From Caulobacter radicis (lineage in GTDB: Bacteria > Pseudomonadota > Alphaproteobacteria > Caulobacterales > Caulobacteraceae), in the NCBI RefSeq assembly GCF_003094615.1, contig NZ_QDKO01000008.1:1-64000 (forward strand): a stretch of 64,000 bases of DNA, written 5' to 3'. Positions 36,060-45,142 of this stretch are shown here, piece after piece. A program made the translations under genes and the position numbers. The first letter of the stretch is position 1. The number at the start of each line of letters is the position of its first letter. The notes below the pieces were generated by a model. That model was not told the origin of the DNA and did no database searches. It saw nothing but the letters and a program-made list of their open reading frames with translations.

Positions 36060-37421
36060 TTAGTAAGCCCCTTCGTCGAACAGCTTGCCGATGTCGCCGC
36101 CCCACGGGCCGTGGAACTTTTCCAGCAGGCGTTCGGCGGGCGTGATCCCGCTGTCGGCGATCTCTTCCAGTTCGCCCAGATAGATCGACTCGTCGAGGAA
36201 GCCGCCGTTCAGCTGGCCGCGGGCCTTCAGGCCCTGCTTGGCGATGGCGACGAAGTCCTTGGCTACGTCCTGGACGGTGCGGCCGGCGACCTTGGCCTTC
36301 AGGCCCAGGGTCGGCACGTCGCGGCGCAGGCCTTCGCGGTCTTCGACGGTCCAGTCCTTGGCCAGGTCCCAGGCGGCGGCGAGCGCGGCGTCGTCGTAGA
36401 ACACGCCGGTCCACAGGGCCGGCAGGGCGCACAGGCGGCTCCACGGGCCCGCGTCGGCGCCGCGCATTTCCAGGTAGGTCTTCAGGCGGACTTCCGGGAA
36501 CGCGGTGGTGGCGTGGTCGGCCCAGTCCTTGATGGTGGCGCGCTCGCCGCCGACTTCCTCGATCTTGCCGTCGATGAAGTCACGGAAAGACCGGCCGGCC
36601 AGGTCGATATAGCGGTCGCCGCGCTTGGCGAAATACATCGGCACGTCCAGCATGTACTGGGCGTAGCGCTCGAAGCCGAAGCCGTCCTCGAACACGAACG
36701 ACAGCAGGCCCGTGCGGTTGGGGTCGGTGTCGGTCCAGACGTTGGCGCGCGACGAGAGGAAGCCGTTGGGCTTGCCTTCCGTGAACGGAGAATTGGCGAA
36801 CAGCGCCGTGGCGATCGGTTGCAGGGCCAGGCTCATGCGGAACTTGGCGACCATGTCGGCTTCGCTCTCGAAGTCGAGATTGGCCTGCACCGTGCAGGTG
36901 CGCAGCATCATGTCGAGGCCGAGGTTGCCGACCTTGGGCATGTAGTTGCGCATGATCACGTACCGGCCCTTGGGCATGACCGGCACCTCCTCGCGCTTCC
37001 ACTGCGGCGAGAAGCCGACGCCGAGGAAGCCCAGGCCCAGCTCGTCGGCCACGGTCTTGACCTCGTCAAGGTGGCCGCCGGTCTCTTCGCAGATGTCGTG
37101 CATGGTCAGCAGCGGGGCGCCCGAGAGCTCGAACTGGCCGCCGGGCTCGAGGCTGACATTGGCGCCGTTGCGCTCGAGGCCGATGATCACATCGCCCTCC
37201 ATCACCGGCTTCCAGCCGAAGCGCTGCAGGCCGATCAGCAGGGCGTGCACGCCCTTGTCGCCGTAGTAGGGCACGGGTGCGTGGGAGCCCAGATAGAAGC
37301 CGAACTTCTCGTGCTCGGCGCCGACGCGGAAGGCGGACCTGGGCTTGCTGCCCTTGGCGAAGTAGGCGGTCAGGTCTTCGAGGGTCAGCGGGCGCTGATC
37401 CAGGCTGGCGGTGTCGGCCAT
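36060..37421 (-). CDS. gshA: glutamate-cysteine ligase (class 3, plant and alphaproteobacterial type)
   Basis: ATP-dependent first step of glutathione synthesis. The 453-residue protein belongs to the GCS2-type family: the N-terminal FRVGAEHEKFGFY bears the catalytic Glu residues, followed by GLERNGANVSLEPGGQFELSGAP and the MLRTCTVQANLDFESE segment. The C-terminus KFHGPWGGDIGKLFDEGAY is typical of this class. ATG 37421 (MADTASLDQRPL) is the family start. gshB is not in the window. Confidence 0.94.
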   Translation of the reverse strand: MADTASLDQRPLTLEDLTAYFAKGSKPRSAFRVGAEHEKFGFYLGSHAPVPYYGDKGVHALLIGLQRFGWKPVMEGDVIIGLERNGANVSLEPGGQFELSGAPLLTMHDICEETGGHLDEVKTVADELGLGFLGVGFSPQWKREEVPVMPKGRYVIMRNYMPKVGNLGLDMMLRTCTVQANLDFESEADMVAKFRMSLALQPIATALFANSPFTEGKPNGFLSSRANVWTDTDPNRTGLLSFVFEDGFGFERYAQYMLDVPMYFAKRGDRYIDLAGRSFRDFIDGKIEEVGGERATIKDWADHATTAFPEVRLKTYLEMRGADAGPWSRLCALPALWTGVFYDDAALAAAWDLAKDWTVEDREGLRRDVPTLGLKAKVAGRTVQDVAKDFVAIAKQGLKARGQLNGGFLDESIYLGELEEIADSGITPAERLLEKFHGPWGGDIGKLFDEGAY

Positions 37422-37567
37422 CGCCGTCTCCCCTAAAATCGAACGCCACAGGAGGGGAGGGGCCCAGTTCCCCCCGACCGCCACGACAAGCGTGGAGCGC
37501 AGTTGGGCGCTGTCTTAGCCGACCTCAAGGGGGTCCGCTACAATTAGCGTTACCGTTCGGTCTCAAC

Positions 37568-37702
37568 GATCCTCTCCCCGTGGGAGAGGTGTCGGTGAAG
37601 CCGACGGAGAGGGGAGCAGCTGCGGGATCGGCTAAGATCCGCGGAAGCTGAAAACGGCCCCCCTCCGGCCCTCCGGGCCACCTCCCCCGGAGGGGGAGGA
37701 TC
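37568..37702. repeat. family B repeat, copy 8
   Basis: The left end is GATCCTCTCCCCGTGGGAGA and the right end CCTCCCCCGGAGGGGGAGGA; the middle holds GCGGAAGCTGAAAACGGCCC, shared with copies 1, 9, 11 and 12. It lies between the gshA promoter region and the rsmE stop. Confidence 0.88.
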
Positions 37703-37704
37703 TC

Positions 37705-38421
37705 TTACTTCCAATCCCCCGCCGCGGCTTGCCACAGGGTCATGGCGCTGATCGCGGCGGTGTCGGCGCGCAGGATGCGCGGGCCCAGCGACACCGGCGT
37801 CACGAACGGCAGGGAGCGCAGGCGTTCGCGTTCCTCGGGGGCGAAGCCGCCTTCGGGGCCGATCAGGATGGCGGCGGGACCGCCCGTGCCGGCCAGGGCC
37901 TCGATGGCGGGTTTGGCGTCGCCGCCCTCGTCGCAGAACACCAGGCGGCGGCCCTCGTCCCAGCCGTCGAGGATCTTGTCGAGCTTCTCGGGATCGAGGA
38001 TCGCCGGCACGTCGAGGCGGCCGGTCTGCTCGGCGGCCTCCATGGCGATGGCGTCCAGGCGGGCCAGCTTCATGTAGTCGACATTGGTGCGGCGGGTGAC
38101 CGTCAGGCGCACCCGGCGGGCGCCCAGTTCGGCGGCCTTCTCGACGATGGTCTCGACGCGGCCCCGCTTGACCATGGCGACGATCAAATCAAGGTCGGGC
38201 GGCGTGGTCTGCTCGCGGGTCTGTTCCTGGGCCTTCAGCAGGCAGCCGCGCTTGCCGGCGTCGACCAGGCTGGCGCGCCACTCGCCGTCGGTTCCGTTGA
38301 ACACCAGGATCTCGTCGCCGACGCCAAGGCGCATGACCTGAACGAGATAGCGAGACTGCTCCTGGGTCGGAGCGATTCCGGCGTCCTTGGACAGCGGCTG
38401 GGGCACGAAGAGGCGGATCAT
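37705..38421 (-). CDS. rsmE: 16S rRNA m3U1498 methyltransferase
   Basis: A 238-residue SPOUT-fold enzyme that methylates U1498 of 16S rRNA. The N-terminal PUA-like part (MIRLFVPQPL, YLVQVMRLGVGDEILVFNG) and the C-terminal knot with LIGPEGGFAPEERE and VSLGPRILRADTAAI are diagnostic. Divergent from ppk2 across 63 bp. Confidence 0.95.
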   Translation of the reverse strand: MIRLFVPQPLSKDAGIAPTQEQSRYLVQVMRLGVGDEILVFNGTDGEWRASLVDAGKRGCLLKAQEQTREQTTPPDLDLIVAMVKRGRVETIVEKAAELGARRVRLTVTRRTNVDYMKLARLDAIAMEAAEQTGRLDVPAILDPEKLDKILDGWDEGRRLVFCDEGGDAKPAIEALAGTGGPAAILIGPEGGFAPEERERLRSLPFVTPVSLGPRILRADTAAISAMTLWQAAAGDWK

Positions 38422-38484
38422 GCGCTCCTTCTAGCGCAGGTTCGGTTTCCGGGGGTAGGCTCCGGCCGCAAGCAAGGAGTGGGC

Positions 38485-39261
38485 ATGACCAGGACCCGCG
38501 ACTACGACGAGGAGCTGCGCGACCTTCAGGTGGCGCTGATCGCCCTGCAGAAGCACGCCATCGACAAGCAGTGGAAGCTGCTGGCGATCTTCGAGGGCCG
38601 CGACGCCGCCGGCAAGGACGGCGCCATCGCCCGCATCACCGAGCACCTGCACAGGCGACAGACCATCGTGGCGGCCCTGCCCAAGCCCAGCGACCGCGAG
38701 GCCAGCGAGTGGTACTTCCAGCGCTATGTGGAATGGCTGCCGGCCTGCGGCGAGGCGGTGATCTTCAACCGCTCCTGGTACAACCGGGCCGGGGTCGAGC
38801 GGGTGATGGGCTTTTCCACGCCCCAGCAGCAGGAGCAGTTCCTGCGCGACGTGCCGGGCTTCGAGCGGATGCTGGTCGAGAACGGCATGCGGCTGTCGAA
38901 GTTCTGGCTCGACATCGGCAAGGACACCCAGGCCGAAAGGCTGAAGGCCCGGCGCGACGATCCGCTGAAGGCCTTCAAGACCAGTTCGCTCGACGCCGTC
39001 GCCCAGGAGAAGTGGGACGACTACACCGCCGCCCGCGACGACATGCTGACCCGCACCCACACCGAGGCCGCGCCGTGGGTGTGCGTCCGGGCCGACCACA
39101 AGAAGGCCGCCCGGTTGAACATCATCCGCTGGCTGCTGCACGCGGCCGCGCCGAACGGGGCGGCGGGCAAGAAGATCCTCAAGGGCGTGCCCGAGCCGGA
39201 CCCGGAAGTGATCTTCCGCTTCGAGCCGGCGGCGCTGAGCGACGGGCGGCTGGCGCGGTAG
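38485..39261 (+). CDS. ppk2: polyphosphate kinase 2 family protein
   Basis: A 258-residue single-domain PPK2. The Walker A site is EGRDAAGKDGAI (about residues 37-48) and the Walker B region FNRSWYNRAGVERVMGF; the lid helix follows. Single-domain members of this length phosphorylate NDPs from polyphosphate. The start ATG 38485 has AAGGAG upstream; the open frame that continues further up, antisense to rsmE, is an artefact. A family A repeat follows the gene. Confidence 0.93.
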   Translation: MTRTRDYDEELRDLQVALIALQKHAIDKQWKLLAIFEGRDAAGKDGAIARITEHLHRRQTIVAALPKPSDREASEWYFQRYVEWLPACGEAVIFNRSWYNRAGVERVMGFSTPQQQEQFLRDVPGFERMLVENGMRLSKFWLDIGKDTQAERLKARRDDPLKAFKTSSLDAVAQEKWDDYTAARDDMLTRTHTEAAPWVCVRADHKKAARLNIIRWLLHAAAPNGAAGKKILKGVPEPDPEVIFRFEPAALSDGRLAR

Positions 39262-39273
39262 GGGGGCAGCGTG

Positions 39274-39360
39274 ATCCTCGCCCTTCGACAGGCTCAGGGT
39301 GAGGATCATTGATGCGTTCGGGATAGGAAACCTCATCCTGAGCTTGTCGAGGGACGAGGT
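39274..39360. repeat. family A repeat, copy 4
   Basis: Left half CCTCGCCCTTCGACAGGCTC and inverted right half CCTGAGCTTGTCGAGGGACG with a centre of about 30 bp. It fills the gap between the convergent ppk2 and thioredoxin-fold genes. Confidence 0.88.
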
Positions 39361-39373
39361 TTCCGCTGAGGCG

Positions 39374-39928
39374 CTAGCCGACGGGCGCGGCGCAGACGCC
39401 GTCCGCGCAGCCGTCTTCCACTTCTGCCTGTGCGCCCGGTGAAGCCGCCGCGCCAGACTGCACCAGGGCCTGTACGGCCGCGCCCAGGGTCAGGTCCGGC
39501 GGGTGGCCGAACAGCTTGTGGACCAGGCGCCCCTGGCGGTCGAACAGCAGCAGGCTGGGCGTGCCCTGCAGGGCGTAGGCCCGCATGGTCTGGGGGATCG
39601 GGCCGCCGTTCGGGTCGGGGGCGTCGATGCCGACCGGGAACCTGATGCGATACTCGTGCAGGAAGGCCTCCAGCGCCGCATGCGTGTTGGCCTCGTGATG
39701 CTCGAACACGGTGTGCAGGCCGATCACCGCCAGGTCGGATTCCGGGAAGGCCTCGCGCAGGCGCTGGGCCTGGGGCAGGGCGTTGGCCACGCAGCCGGGG
39801 CACAGCATCTGGAAGGCGTAGACCGCCACCACCCGGCCGGCCAGGGCGGGCAGGTCGAGCGGCGCCTTGCTGTTGAACCAGCGGCTGGTGGTCAGGGGCG
39901 GGGGCTTGGTCGTCATCGGGGGCGTCAT
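39374..39928 (-). CDS. TlpA-like thioredoxin-fold redoxin
   Basis: A 184-residue protein with a thioredoxin fold of the TlpA/AhpC-redoxin group; the active site is C43-P-G-C46 in FQMLCPGCVANALPQA and the cis-Pro segment is GTPSLLLFD. No signal peptide is seen, so it is expected in the cytoplasm. The C-terminus carries a second Cys pair in EDGCADGVCAAPVG, outside the usual fold, which may bind metal or take part in thiol exchange. ATG 39928 is chosen over 39916. It is divergent from an AraC-type regulator that may control it. Confidence 0.85.
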   Translation of the reverse strand: MTPPMTTKPPPLTTSRWFNSKAPLDLPALAGRVVAVYAFQMLCPGCVANALPQAQRLREAFPESDLAVIGLHTVFEHHEANTHAALEAFLHEYRIRFPVGIDAPDPNGGPIPQTMRAYALQGTPSLLLFDRQGRLVHKLFGHPPDLTLGAAVQALVQSGAAASPGAQAEVEDGCADGVCAAPVG

Positions 39929-40054
39929 GGATGGCCTCGTGGCTTGCCGCCGATAGATGGGCGCCCGGCCGCGCCGGCCCAGGCCGCGACTGGGACAAGC
40001 CGGCCGTGAAATCGCGACCGGAATGTCCAAGACCTCACGGTTCGTGTGCAAAAA

Positions 40055-40084
40055 ATGGAAAAGATAGCTTTCCATCATTTCCAT
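40055..40084. promoter_or_regulatory. AT-rich inverted and direct repeat in divergent promoter
   Basis: A 21-bp operator-like site: ATGGAAA (40055-40061), 7-nt spacer, TTTCCAT (40069-40075), followed by another TTTCCAT at 40078-40084, 9 bp on. It lies in the gap between the redoxin and the AraC-family gene and stands out by its low GC. Likely target of the AraC-type protein or of another regulator; inference. Confidence 0.5.
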
Positions 40085-40160
40085 TTCGCGATCGTTCGAG
40101 CCCCGCCATTCTCTCCTTCGACGCCGCGGCCGCCGGGCCCGCCAGGGGAGATTTCAGACC

Positions 40161-40787
40161 ATGTTCGCCACCCAGACGATGACCGCCCGCGCCGCCCAGA
40201 TCGGTGAGACCTCGCGCAGCTTCGCCCCCCGCGAGGACGTGCAGGCCAGCGCCCTGCCCAAGCGCATCGCCGACCTGCTGCGCGACGCCCAGCGCACCGC
40301 CCGCGAGGATCGCGGCGAGGCCGAGCGCCGCATCCAGGAGGCCATGGCCCTGGTCCAGCGCGAGGGCCTGCGCCTGCTGGAAGCCGCCGCGCCGGGCGAA
40401 CTCGATCGTGGCGGCCTGGCCCCCTGGCAGATGCGCCGCATCGACGCCCATCTGGCCGCCAATCTCGACGGCTCGGTGCGGGTGACGGACCTGGCCGCCA
40501 TCGCCAAGCTCAGCGTCAGCCACTTCTCGCGCGCCTTCGCCGCCAGCTACGGCATGGCCCCGCGCGACCACATCCTCAATCTGCGCCTGGAACAGGCCCG
40601 CACGATGATGCTGGACTCGGCCGAGCCGCTGGGCCGCATCGCGATTGCCTGTGGTTTCTCCGACCAGGCCCACCTGTCGAACCGCTTCCGCCGCGCCTTC
40701 GACATCAGCCCCAACGCCTGGCGCCGCCAGAACCTGCGCGGGGCGGCGCCCGCCGACATCAACGCCGCCGATCCGGCCTACGCCTGA
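40161..40787 (+). CDS. AraC family transcriptional regulator
   Basis: A 208-residue regulator. The C-terminal hundred residues hold the two helix-turn-helix units of the family: VTDLAAIAKLSVSHFSRAF and the signature PLGRIAIACGFSDQAHLSNRFRRAF. The N-terminal half is short, rich in Arg and Glu and probably helical (RIADLLRDAQRTAREDRGEAERRIQEA), unlike the cupin domain of AraC, so ligand sensing may be absent or unusual. Divergent from the redoxin gene; the SDR that follows on the same strand after 71 bp may also be a target. Confidence 0.9.
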   Translation: MFATQTMTARAAQIGETSRSFAPREDVQASALPKRIADLLRDAQRTAREDRGEAERRIQEAMALVQREGLRLLEAAAPGELDRGGLAPWQMRRIDAHLAANLDGSVRVTDLAAIAKLSVSHFSRAFAASYGMAPRDHILNLRLEQARTMMLDSAEPLGRIAIACGFSDQAHLSNRFRRAFDISPNAWRRQNLRGAAPADINAADPAYA

Positions 40788-40858
40788 GGCCGCAGCAGGA
40801 TCCGGGTGGCCGTCCCACGCCGTTTGCCGGACCCTGGCCTCCAGATCAGGAGGCAAGC

Positions 40859-41608
40859 ATGTCGATGCTGAACAACAAGGTCGCGATCGTCACCGGCGCG
40901 TCGTCGGGGATCGGTCGGGCCACCGCCCTGCGGCTGGCCGCCGAGGGGGCGGCGGTGGTGATCAACGCCCGGGGCGGCCACGCTCTGGAGATCGTCGCCG
41001 GGGAGATCCGTAGCCACGGCGGACAGGTGCACGCGGTCACCGGCGACGTCGTCGATCCCGCCACCCACGAGGCCCTGGTCGCCGCCGCCGTCGAGCGGTT
41101 CGGCGGGCTGGACATCGCCATCAACAACGCCGGCGCCGTCGGCCCCTATGCGCCGCTCGCCGACATCGCGCTGGACGACTGGAACGCCGTGCTGGCCGCC
41201 AACCTGACCTCGGCCTTTCTCGGGGCCAGGGCCCAGGTTCCCGCCATGCTGGCGCGGGGCGGCGGCAGCTTGGTTTTCGTCTCGACCTTCGTGGGGACCA
41301 GCGTCGGCATACCCGGCATGGCCGCCTATGGCGCGTCGAAGGCCGGACTGATGGGCCTGGTGAAGGGGCTGACCGCCGACTACGCCGCGCGAGGGATCCG
41401 CGCCAACGCCCTCTTGCCCGGCGGGACCGATACGCCGATGGGCGGCGACGCGGCGCAGAAGGAATGGGCCGCCGGCCTGCATGCCTTGAAGCGCATCGCC
41501 GACCCCGACGAGATCGCCAGCGCGGCCCTGTTCCTGGCCAGCCCCATGGCCAGCTTCGTCGCCGGCTCGGCCCTCTATGCCGACGGCGGCAACGCGGCGG
41601 TGAAGTAG
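40859..41608 (+). CDS. SDR family oxidoreductase
   Basis: A 249-residue classical short-chain dehydrogenase with cofactor turn TGASSGIGRATAL, NNAG in INNAGAVG, and catalytic YGASKAGL; the end SALYADGGNAAVK is typical. An excellent AGGAGG lies seven bases before the ATG, the best ribosome binding site in this part of the window. Substrate unknown. It follows the AraC-family gene and may be controlled with it. Confidence 0.9.
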   Translation: MSMLNNKVAIVTGASSGIGRATALRLAAEGAAVVINARGGHALEIVAGEIRSHGGQVHAVTGDVVDPATHEALVAAAVERFGGLDIAINNAGAVGPYAPLADIALDDWNAVLAANLTSAFLGARAQVPAMLARGGGSLVFVSTFVGTSVGIPGMAAYGASKAGLMGLVKGLTADYAARGIRANALLPGGTDTPMGGDAAQKEWAAGLHALKRIADPDEIASAALFLASPMASFVAGSALYADGGNAAVK

Positions 41609-41613
41609 GGGCT

Positions 41614-42435
41614 TCAGCCGGCCTTGGCGGCCGGGGGGGCGGGCGGCGCGGTCGCCGGCTGCTCCGGCGTCTTGGCCGGCGGGCGGTCATGAGTCAGCAC
41701 AAGGCCGTCCTTGCCGATGATCACGTAGCGCGACGGGGGTTTGGTGCTGTTCGGCGGTGCTTTGGCGGCTACGTTCGAAGGTGGGGCGTCGGCCGCGCAT
41801 CGGATGATAGTGGCCTTCTCACCCATCCACATGACTTGCCCCTCGCATGGGATCTTGTCGCTCTTTGCAACCCAGCGCTCGCCGACAAAGCCTCTGGCGA
41901 TGAAGGTCTGCGACATCATCAGGGACCAGAGGTAAATGGCGGCCCCACAGGCCAGAACGCTCGGGAGGATCAAGATGCTGCGCCACCACGCCGAGTGCTG
42001 CAGATGTTTGCTGCGGTAGAGCGTGTAGGCAGCCAACCCGAGACCCGCCCAGAGCGTGCTGTAGAGCAGTGAATGACCTCGCTCCGCCGACAGCCAGCCG
42101 GCGAGTGCGAGGAGCCCGACCAGAATGGCCAACGCGAGAATGAGATAGGGTTGTCGTGCGGGGCCGACGGCGCTTCCCAGAAGGTCGATCATCGCCGCCG
42201 CCGGCCAGATCATCAACGGCACGAAGACGGCCACCACGCCGACGACGAAGTTGATGGCCGCGATGTCGCTCGCGCTGGCGAGCTGCGGGAACGCCACGTT
42301 CCATTCCTTGAAGATGATGACGAGCGCCCCGTTGGTGACGCCGAGCACCACCGTCGTGAGCAGGGGCCAATACTTCTGAAGGACATCGAGGCTGAAGCGA
42401 GGCGTCGACGCGAGTGTGTCGGGAGAGGGGGCCAT
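41614..42435 (-). CDS. hypothetical membrane protein
   Basis: I do not recognise this 273-residue protein. It has about five hydrophobic segments in residues 20-180 (LLTTVVLGVTNGALVIIF, FVVGVVAVFVPLMIWPAAAMI, LILALAILVGLLALAGWL and two more), then a soluble tail with two Cys residues (C206 and C219 approximately) and a Pro/Ala-rich end (KTPEQPATAPPAPPAAKAG). Its codon use and GC are lower than those of its neighbours, which hints at acquisition. It follows the TonB receptor on the same strand but past a strong hairpin. Confidence 0.65.
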   Translation of the reverse strand: MAPSPDTLASTPRFSLDVLQKYWPLLTTVVLGVTNGALVIIFKEWNVAFPQLASASDIAAINFVVGVVAVFVPLMIWPAAAMIDLLGSAVGPARQPYLILALAILVGLLALAGWLSAERGHSLLYSTLWAGLGLAAYTLYRSKHLQHSAWWRSILILPSVLACGAAIYLWSLMMSQTFIARGFVGERWVAKSDKIPCEGQVMWMGEKATIIRCAADAPPSNVAAKAPPNSTKPPSRYVIIGKDGLVLTHDRPPAKTPEQPATAPPAPPAAKAG

Positions 42436-42533
42436 GCGGGTCCTTCAAGGTCGTGCATGGCCGAGTTCTCGGCGAGTCGGTCAATCGAGGATTGATTTTC
42501 TCGGTTAAAGCTCTCGCTTTGCGATCGCGACGC

Positions 42534-42566
42534 CCGTCCCCTGGCGCATAGAGCGCCAGGGGACGG
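42534..42566 (-). terminator. hairpin after the TonB receptor gene
   Basis: Perfect 14-bp stem, CCGTCCCCTGGCGC (42534-42547) with GCGCCAGGGGACGG (42553-42566), loop ATAGA. It begins 14 bp after the receptor stop. There is no T tract, so it may act as a message-end stabiliser or need another factor. Confidence 0.6.
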
Positions 42567-42580
42567 AGCGTTCCTGGCGC

Positions 42581-44989
42581 CTAGTAGCTGGCGCGCAGGG
42601 TGAAGGCGACCGCGCGGGCGTCGCCCGGCGTGCCGACGACGAGGCCCGAATTGCCCGAGACCACGGTGATGTTCTGCAGGTATTCGGCGTCGAAGGCGTT
42701 GCGCACCGAGACGAACGCTTCCCAGCCCGCCTGCGACTTGAAGCCGGCCCGCAGGTTGACGATCTCGTAGGCCTTGATGATCGAGTACCGCGAGTCCGAG
42801 CTGTCGGCGTAGTAGTTGGAGCGGAAGCTGGCGTCGACGCCGGCATAGACCTCGCCGGTCAGGCGGCCCAGGCTCGCGTCCTGGCGATATTCCGCCCCGG
42901 CCGATCCGGCCCACTTCGACAGGCCCGGCAGCGGGCGGCCCGACAGGTCGCACTGGGCGGTCGAGGCCCCGATCCGCTCGAGCGGGCAGGGGCCGTTGAC
43001 GAAGTCGGCGTACTTGCCCTCGGTCCAGGCCAGGTTGCCGTAGAACTTGAAGCCGCCGATCGAGCGGGTGGTGGCGTCGAGCTCAACGCCGCGCACCTCG
43101 ACCTTCTTGACGTTGGCCAGGTAGCCGCGCAGGGCGCCGGGGCCGCTGTCGACGACGTTGGCCTGGAAGTCCTTCACGTCGGTGGCGAAGGCGGCGAGGT
43201 TGGCCGTCAGCAGGCGGTCGAACCACTGGGTCTTCAGGCCGACGTCGATCGTCGTCACCTTCTCGGGGCGGATCACCGCGGCCTGCTGCGAGGGCAGGTT
43301 GGCGCTGGTCAGCGGCAGGGACGTCATGTTGATGCCGCCCGACTTGTTGCCGCTGGAGACGGTGGCGTAGGCGTTGATGTCCTTGGTCAGGGCGTAGACC
43401 ACGGCGATCTGGCCCGACCAGGCGCCGTCGTCGGTCTTGGCCGAGAAGTTCTGCGGGCGGGCGATGCCCAGGCGGCGGGTGTTCTGGGCCGCCGTGGGGT
43501 TGGCCAGGCCGCCGGTGGTGGTCTGGACGTAGGTTCCGTCCTTCTTTTCCTGGGTGAAGCGCACGCCGGGCGTGACGCTGAGGCGGTCGTTGACCTTCCA
43601 GGTCAGCTGGCCGAAGGCGGCGTAGCTGGTGGTGTCGATCGTGCTGTCGTTGAAGACGGTGTAGCCGTCGAGCAGCGCCGGGACCGAGGCCTCGGGCGTG
43701 CCCGGCAGCAGCCAGTACGAGGCGTCCGAGCCGTATTCGGTGACGCCGTGGGTCGTGACGTTCTGGTCGAAGTAATAGAGGCCGACGGTCCAGTCGAAAG
43801 CCTCGCCGACGTTGTTGGACAGGCGGAACTCCTGGCTGAACTGCTTCTGGTGCGAGGGGTTGTTGGATCGGCGGGTGACGTCCAGCGCGGTGTAGTCGCG
43901 GTCGTTGCGCGGCTCCCAGTCCCATTCGCGGTGGGCGGTGACCGAGGTCAGGGTGACCGGACCGAAGTCGTAGTCGGCGACCGCCGACAGGCCGTTGACC
44001 CACTGGTCGGCCTGGATCGGGTCGTCGATGTCGGAGATGCGGTCGTAGGGGTTGGTGCTGGCCACCTTGTAGTTCTTGCCGGCGGCCAGGAAGGCGTATT
44101 CCAGGTTGCTGTTCTTGGCGGTGTCGCCGACCGTGACATAGACCTGGGTGCAGCACTCGGGCTGCTGGACGGCGTAGTCGCCGTAGAGCTTGACCGTCAG
44201 CTTCTCGTTCGGGGTGAACTTCAGCTGGCCGCGATAGCCGGTGCTGGCTCGGGCGTTCTGGTAGGTGTTGCTCTTGGGATTGTAGAGGTCGCCGTCGCGC
44301 CAGGTGCCGACGAACGACAGGCGGGCGGCCAGCTTGTCCTTGATGATCGGGCCGGCGGCCGTGGCCTTGAACTGGCGGAAGTTGAGGCTGCCGTAGCTGG
44401 CCTCCACGTCGGCCTCGAACTCCTGGGTGGCGTCGCGGGTGGTGATGTTCAGCGCGCCGGCGGTGGTGTTCTTGCCAAACAGCGTGCCCTGCGGGCCGCG
44501 CAGGACCTCGATCTGCTGGATGTCGATGAAGTCGAGCGTCGCGGCCCCGGGGCGCGAGTTGTAGACTTGGTCCACATAGATGCCGACGCCCTGCTCCAGG
44601 CCGTCGTTGGCCAGGCCGTAGGACGCACCCAGGCCCCGGATGGTCAGGGCGGTGTTGCGCGGGTTGGGCGACAGCACCTGCAGCGTCGGGACCAGCTGGG
44701 TCAGGGCGACGATGCTGTTGACGCCGGTCTGGGTCAGGGTCTCGGCCGAGGTCACCGTCAGGGCGATCGGCACTTCCTGGGCGCTTTCCTCGCGGCGGCG
44801 GGCGGTGACGAAGACCTGTCCGACCAGGCTGGAATCGTCGGTCGCGACCGGATCGGCCGGGTCCGCCGGGGCGGTCGCGACGGGCGCGACATCGGCCTCG
44901 GCGGCCAGGGCCAGGCTGGCGGTGGTGGAAAGAAGCGCGCCCAGCAGGGCGGCGCGGCCGAGCCTTTGGGCCGAAAGTCCGATCGTCAC
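42581..44989 (-). CDS. TonB-dependent outer-membrane receptor
   Basis: An 802-residue receptor: signal peptide (about 1-30), a TonB box-like VFVTARRREESAQEVP, a plug domain with LVPTLQVLSPNPRNTALTIRG and VLRGPQGTLFGKNTTAGALN, and a 22-strand barrel ending in AVAFTLRASY, with the terminal aromatic residue needed for insertion. An extracellular loop bears a Cys pair (PECCTQVY). It resembles receptors usually annotated for catecholate siderophores or sugar-derived ligands, but the ligand is not given by the sequence or its neighbours. The GTG at 44989, with GAGGGGG six bases before it, is a better start than the TTG at 45004. Confidence 0.93.
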   Translation of the reverse strand: MTIGLSAQRLGRAALLGALLSTTASLALAAEADVAPVATAPADPADPVATDDSSLVGQVFVTARRREESAQEVPIALTVTSAETLTQTGVNSIVALTQLVPTLQVLSPNPRNTALTIRGLGASYGLANDGLEQGVGIYVDQVYNSRPGAATLDFIDIQQIEVLRGPQGTLFGKNTTAGALNITTRDATQEFEADVEASYGSLNFRQFKATAAGPIIKDKLAARLSFVGTWRDGDLYNPKSNTYQNARASTGYRGQLKFTPNEKLTVKLYGDYAVQQPECCTQVYVTVGDTAKNSNLEYAFLAAGKNYKVASTNPYDRISDIDDPIQADQWVNGLSAVADYDFGPVTLTSVTAHREWDWEPRNDRDYTALDVTRRSNNPSHQKQFSQEFRLSNNVGEAFDWTVGLYYFDQNVTTHGVTEYGSDASYWLLPGTPEASVPALLDGYTVFNDSTIDTTSYAAFGQLTWKVNDRLSVTPGVRFTQEKKDGTYVQTTTGGLANPTAAQNTRRLGIARPQNFSAKTDDGAWSGQIAVVYALTKDINAYATVSSGNKSGGINMTSLPLTSANLPSQQAAVIRPEKVTTIDVGLKTQWFDRLLTANLAAFATDVKDFQANVVDSGPGALRGYLANVKKVEVRGVELDATTRSIGGFKFYGNLAWTEGKYADFVNGPCPLERIGASTAQCDLSGRPLPGLSKWAGSAGAEYRQDASLGRLTGEVYAGVDASFRSNYYADSSDSRYSIIKAYEIVNLRAGFKSQAGWEAFVSVRNAFDAEYLQNITVVSGNSGLVVGTPGDARAVAFTLRASY

Positions 44990-45142
44990 GTAGTGCCCCC
45001 TCAATTCGAGATAACGCCATTCGGCGATTGGGTTGCGGTGATATCTACGTATTCCTATCGGTGAAATGGAGAATGGCTCCGCGACCGGCCAGTTTTTCTA
45101 CGGGGCGGGATATGGGCCTGGTCGTGGGGCGGATAGGCGAAA

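Noticed and set aside
37729..38484. Long N-terminal extension of ppk2
   Set aside because: It is antisense to rsmE; AAGGAG and the family N-terminus place the start at 38485.
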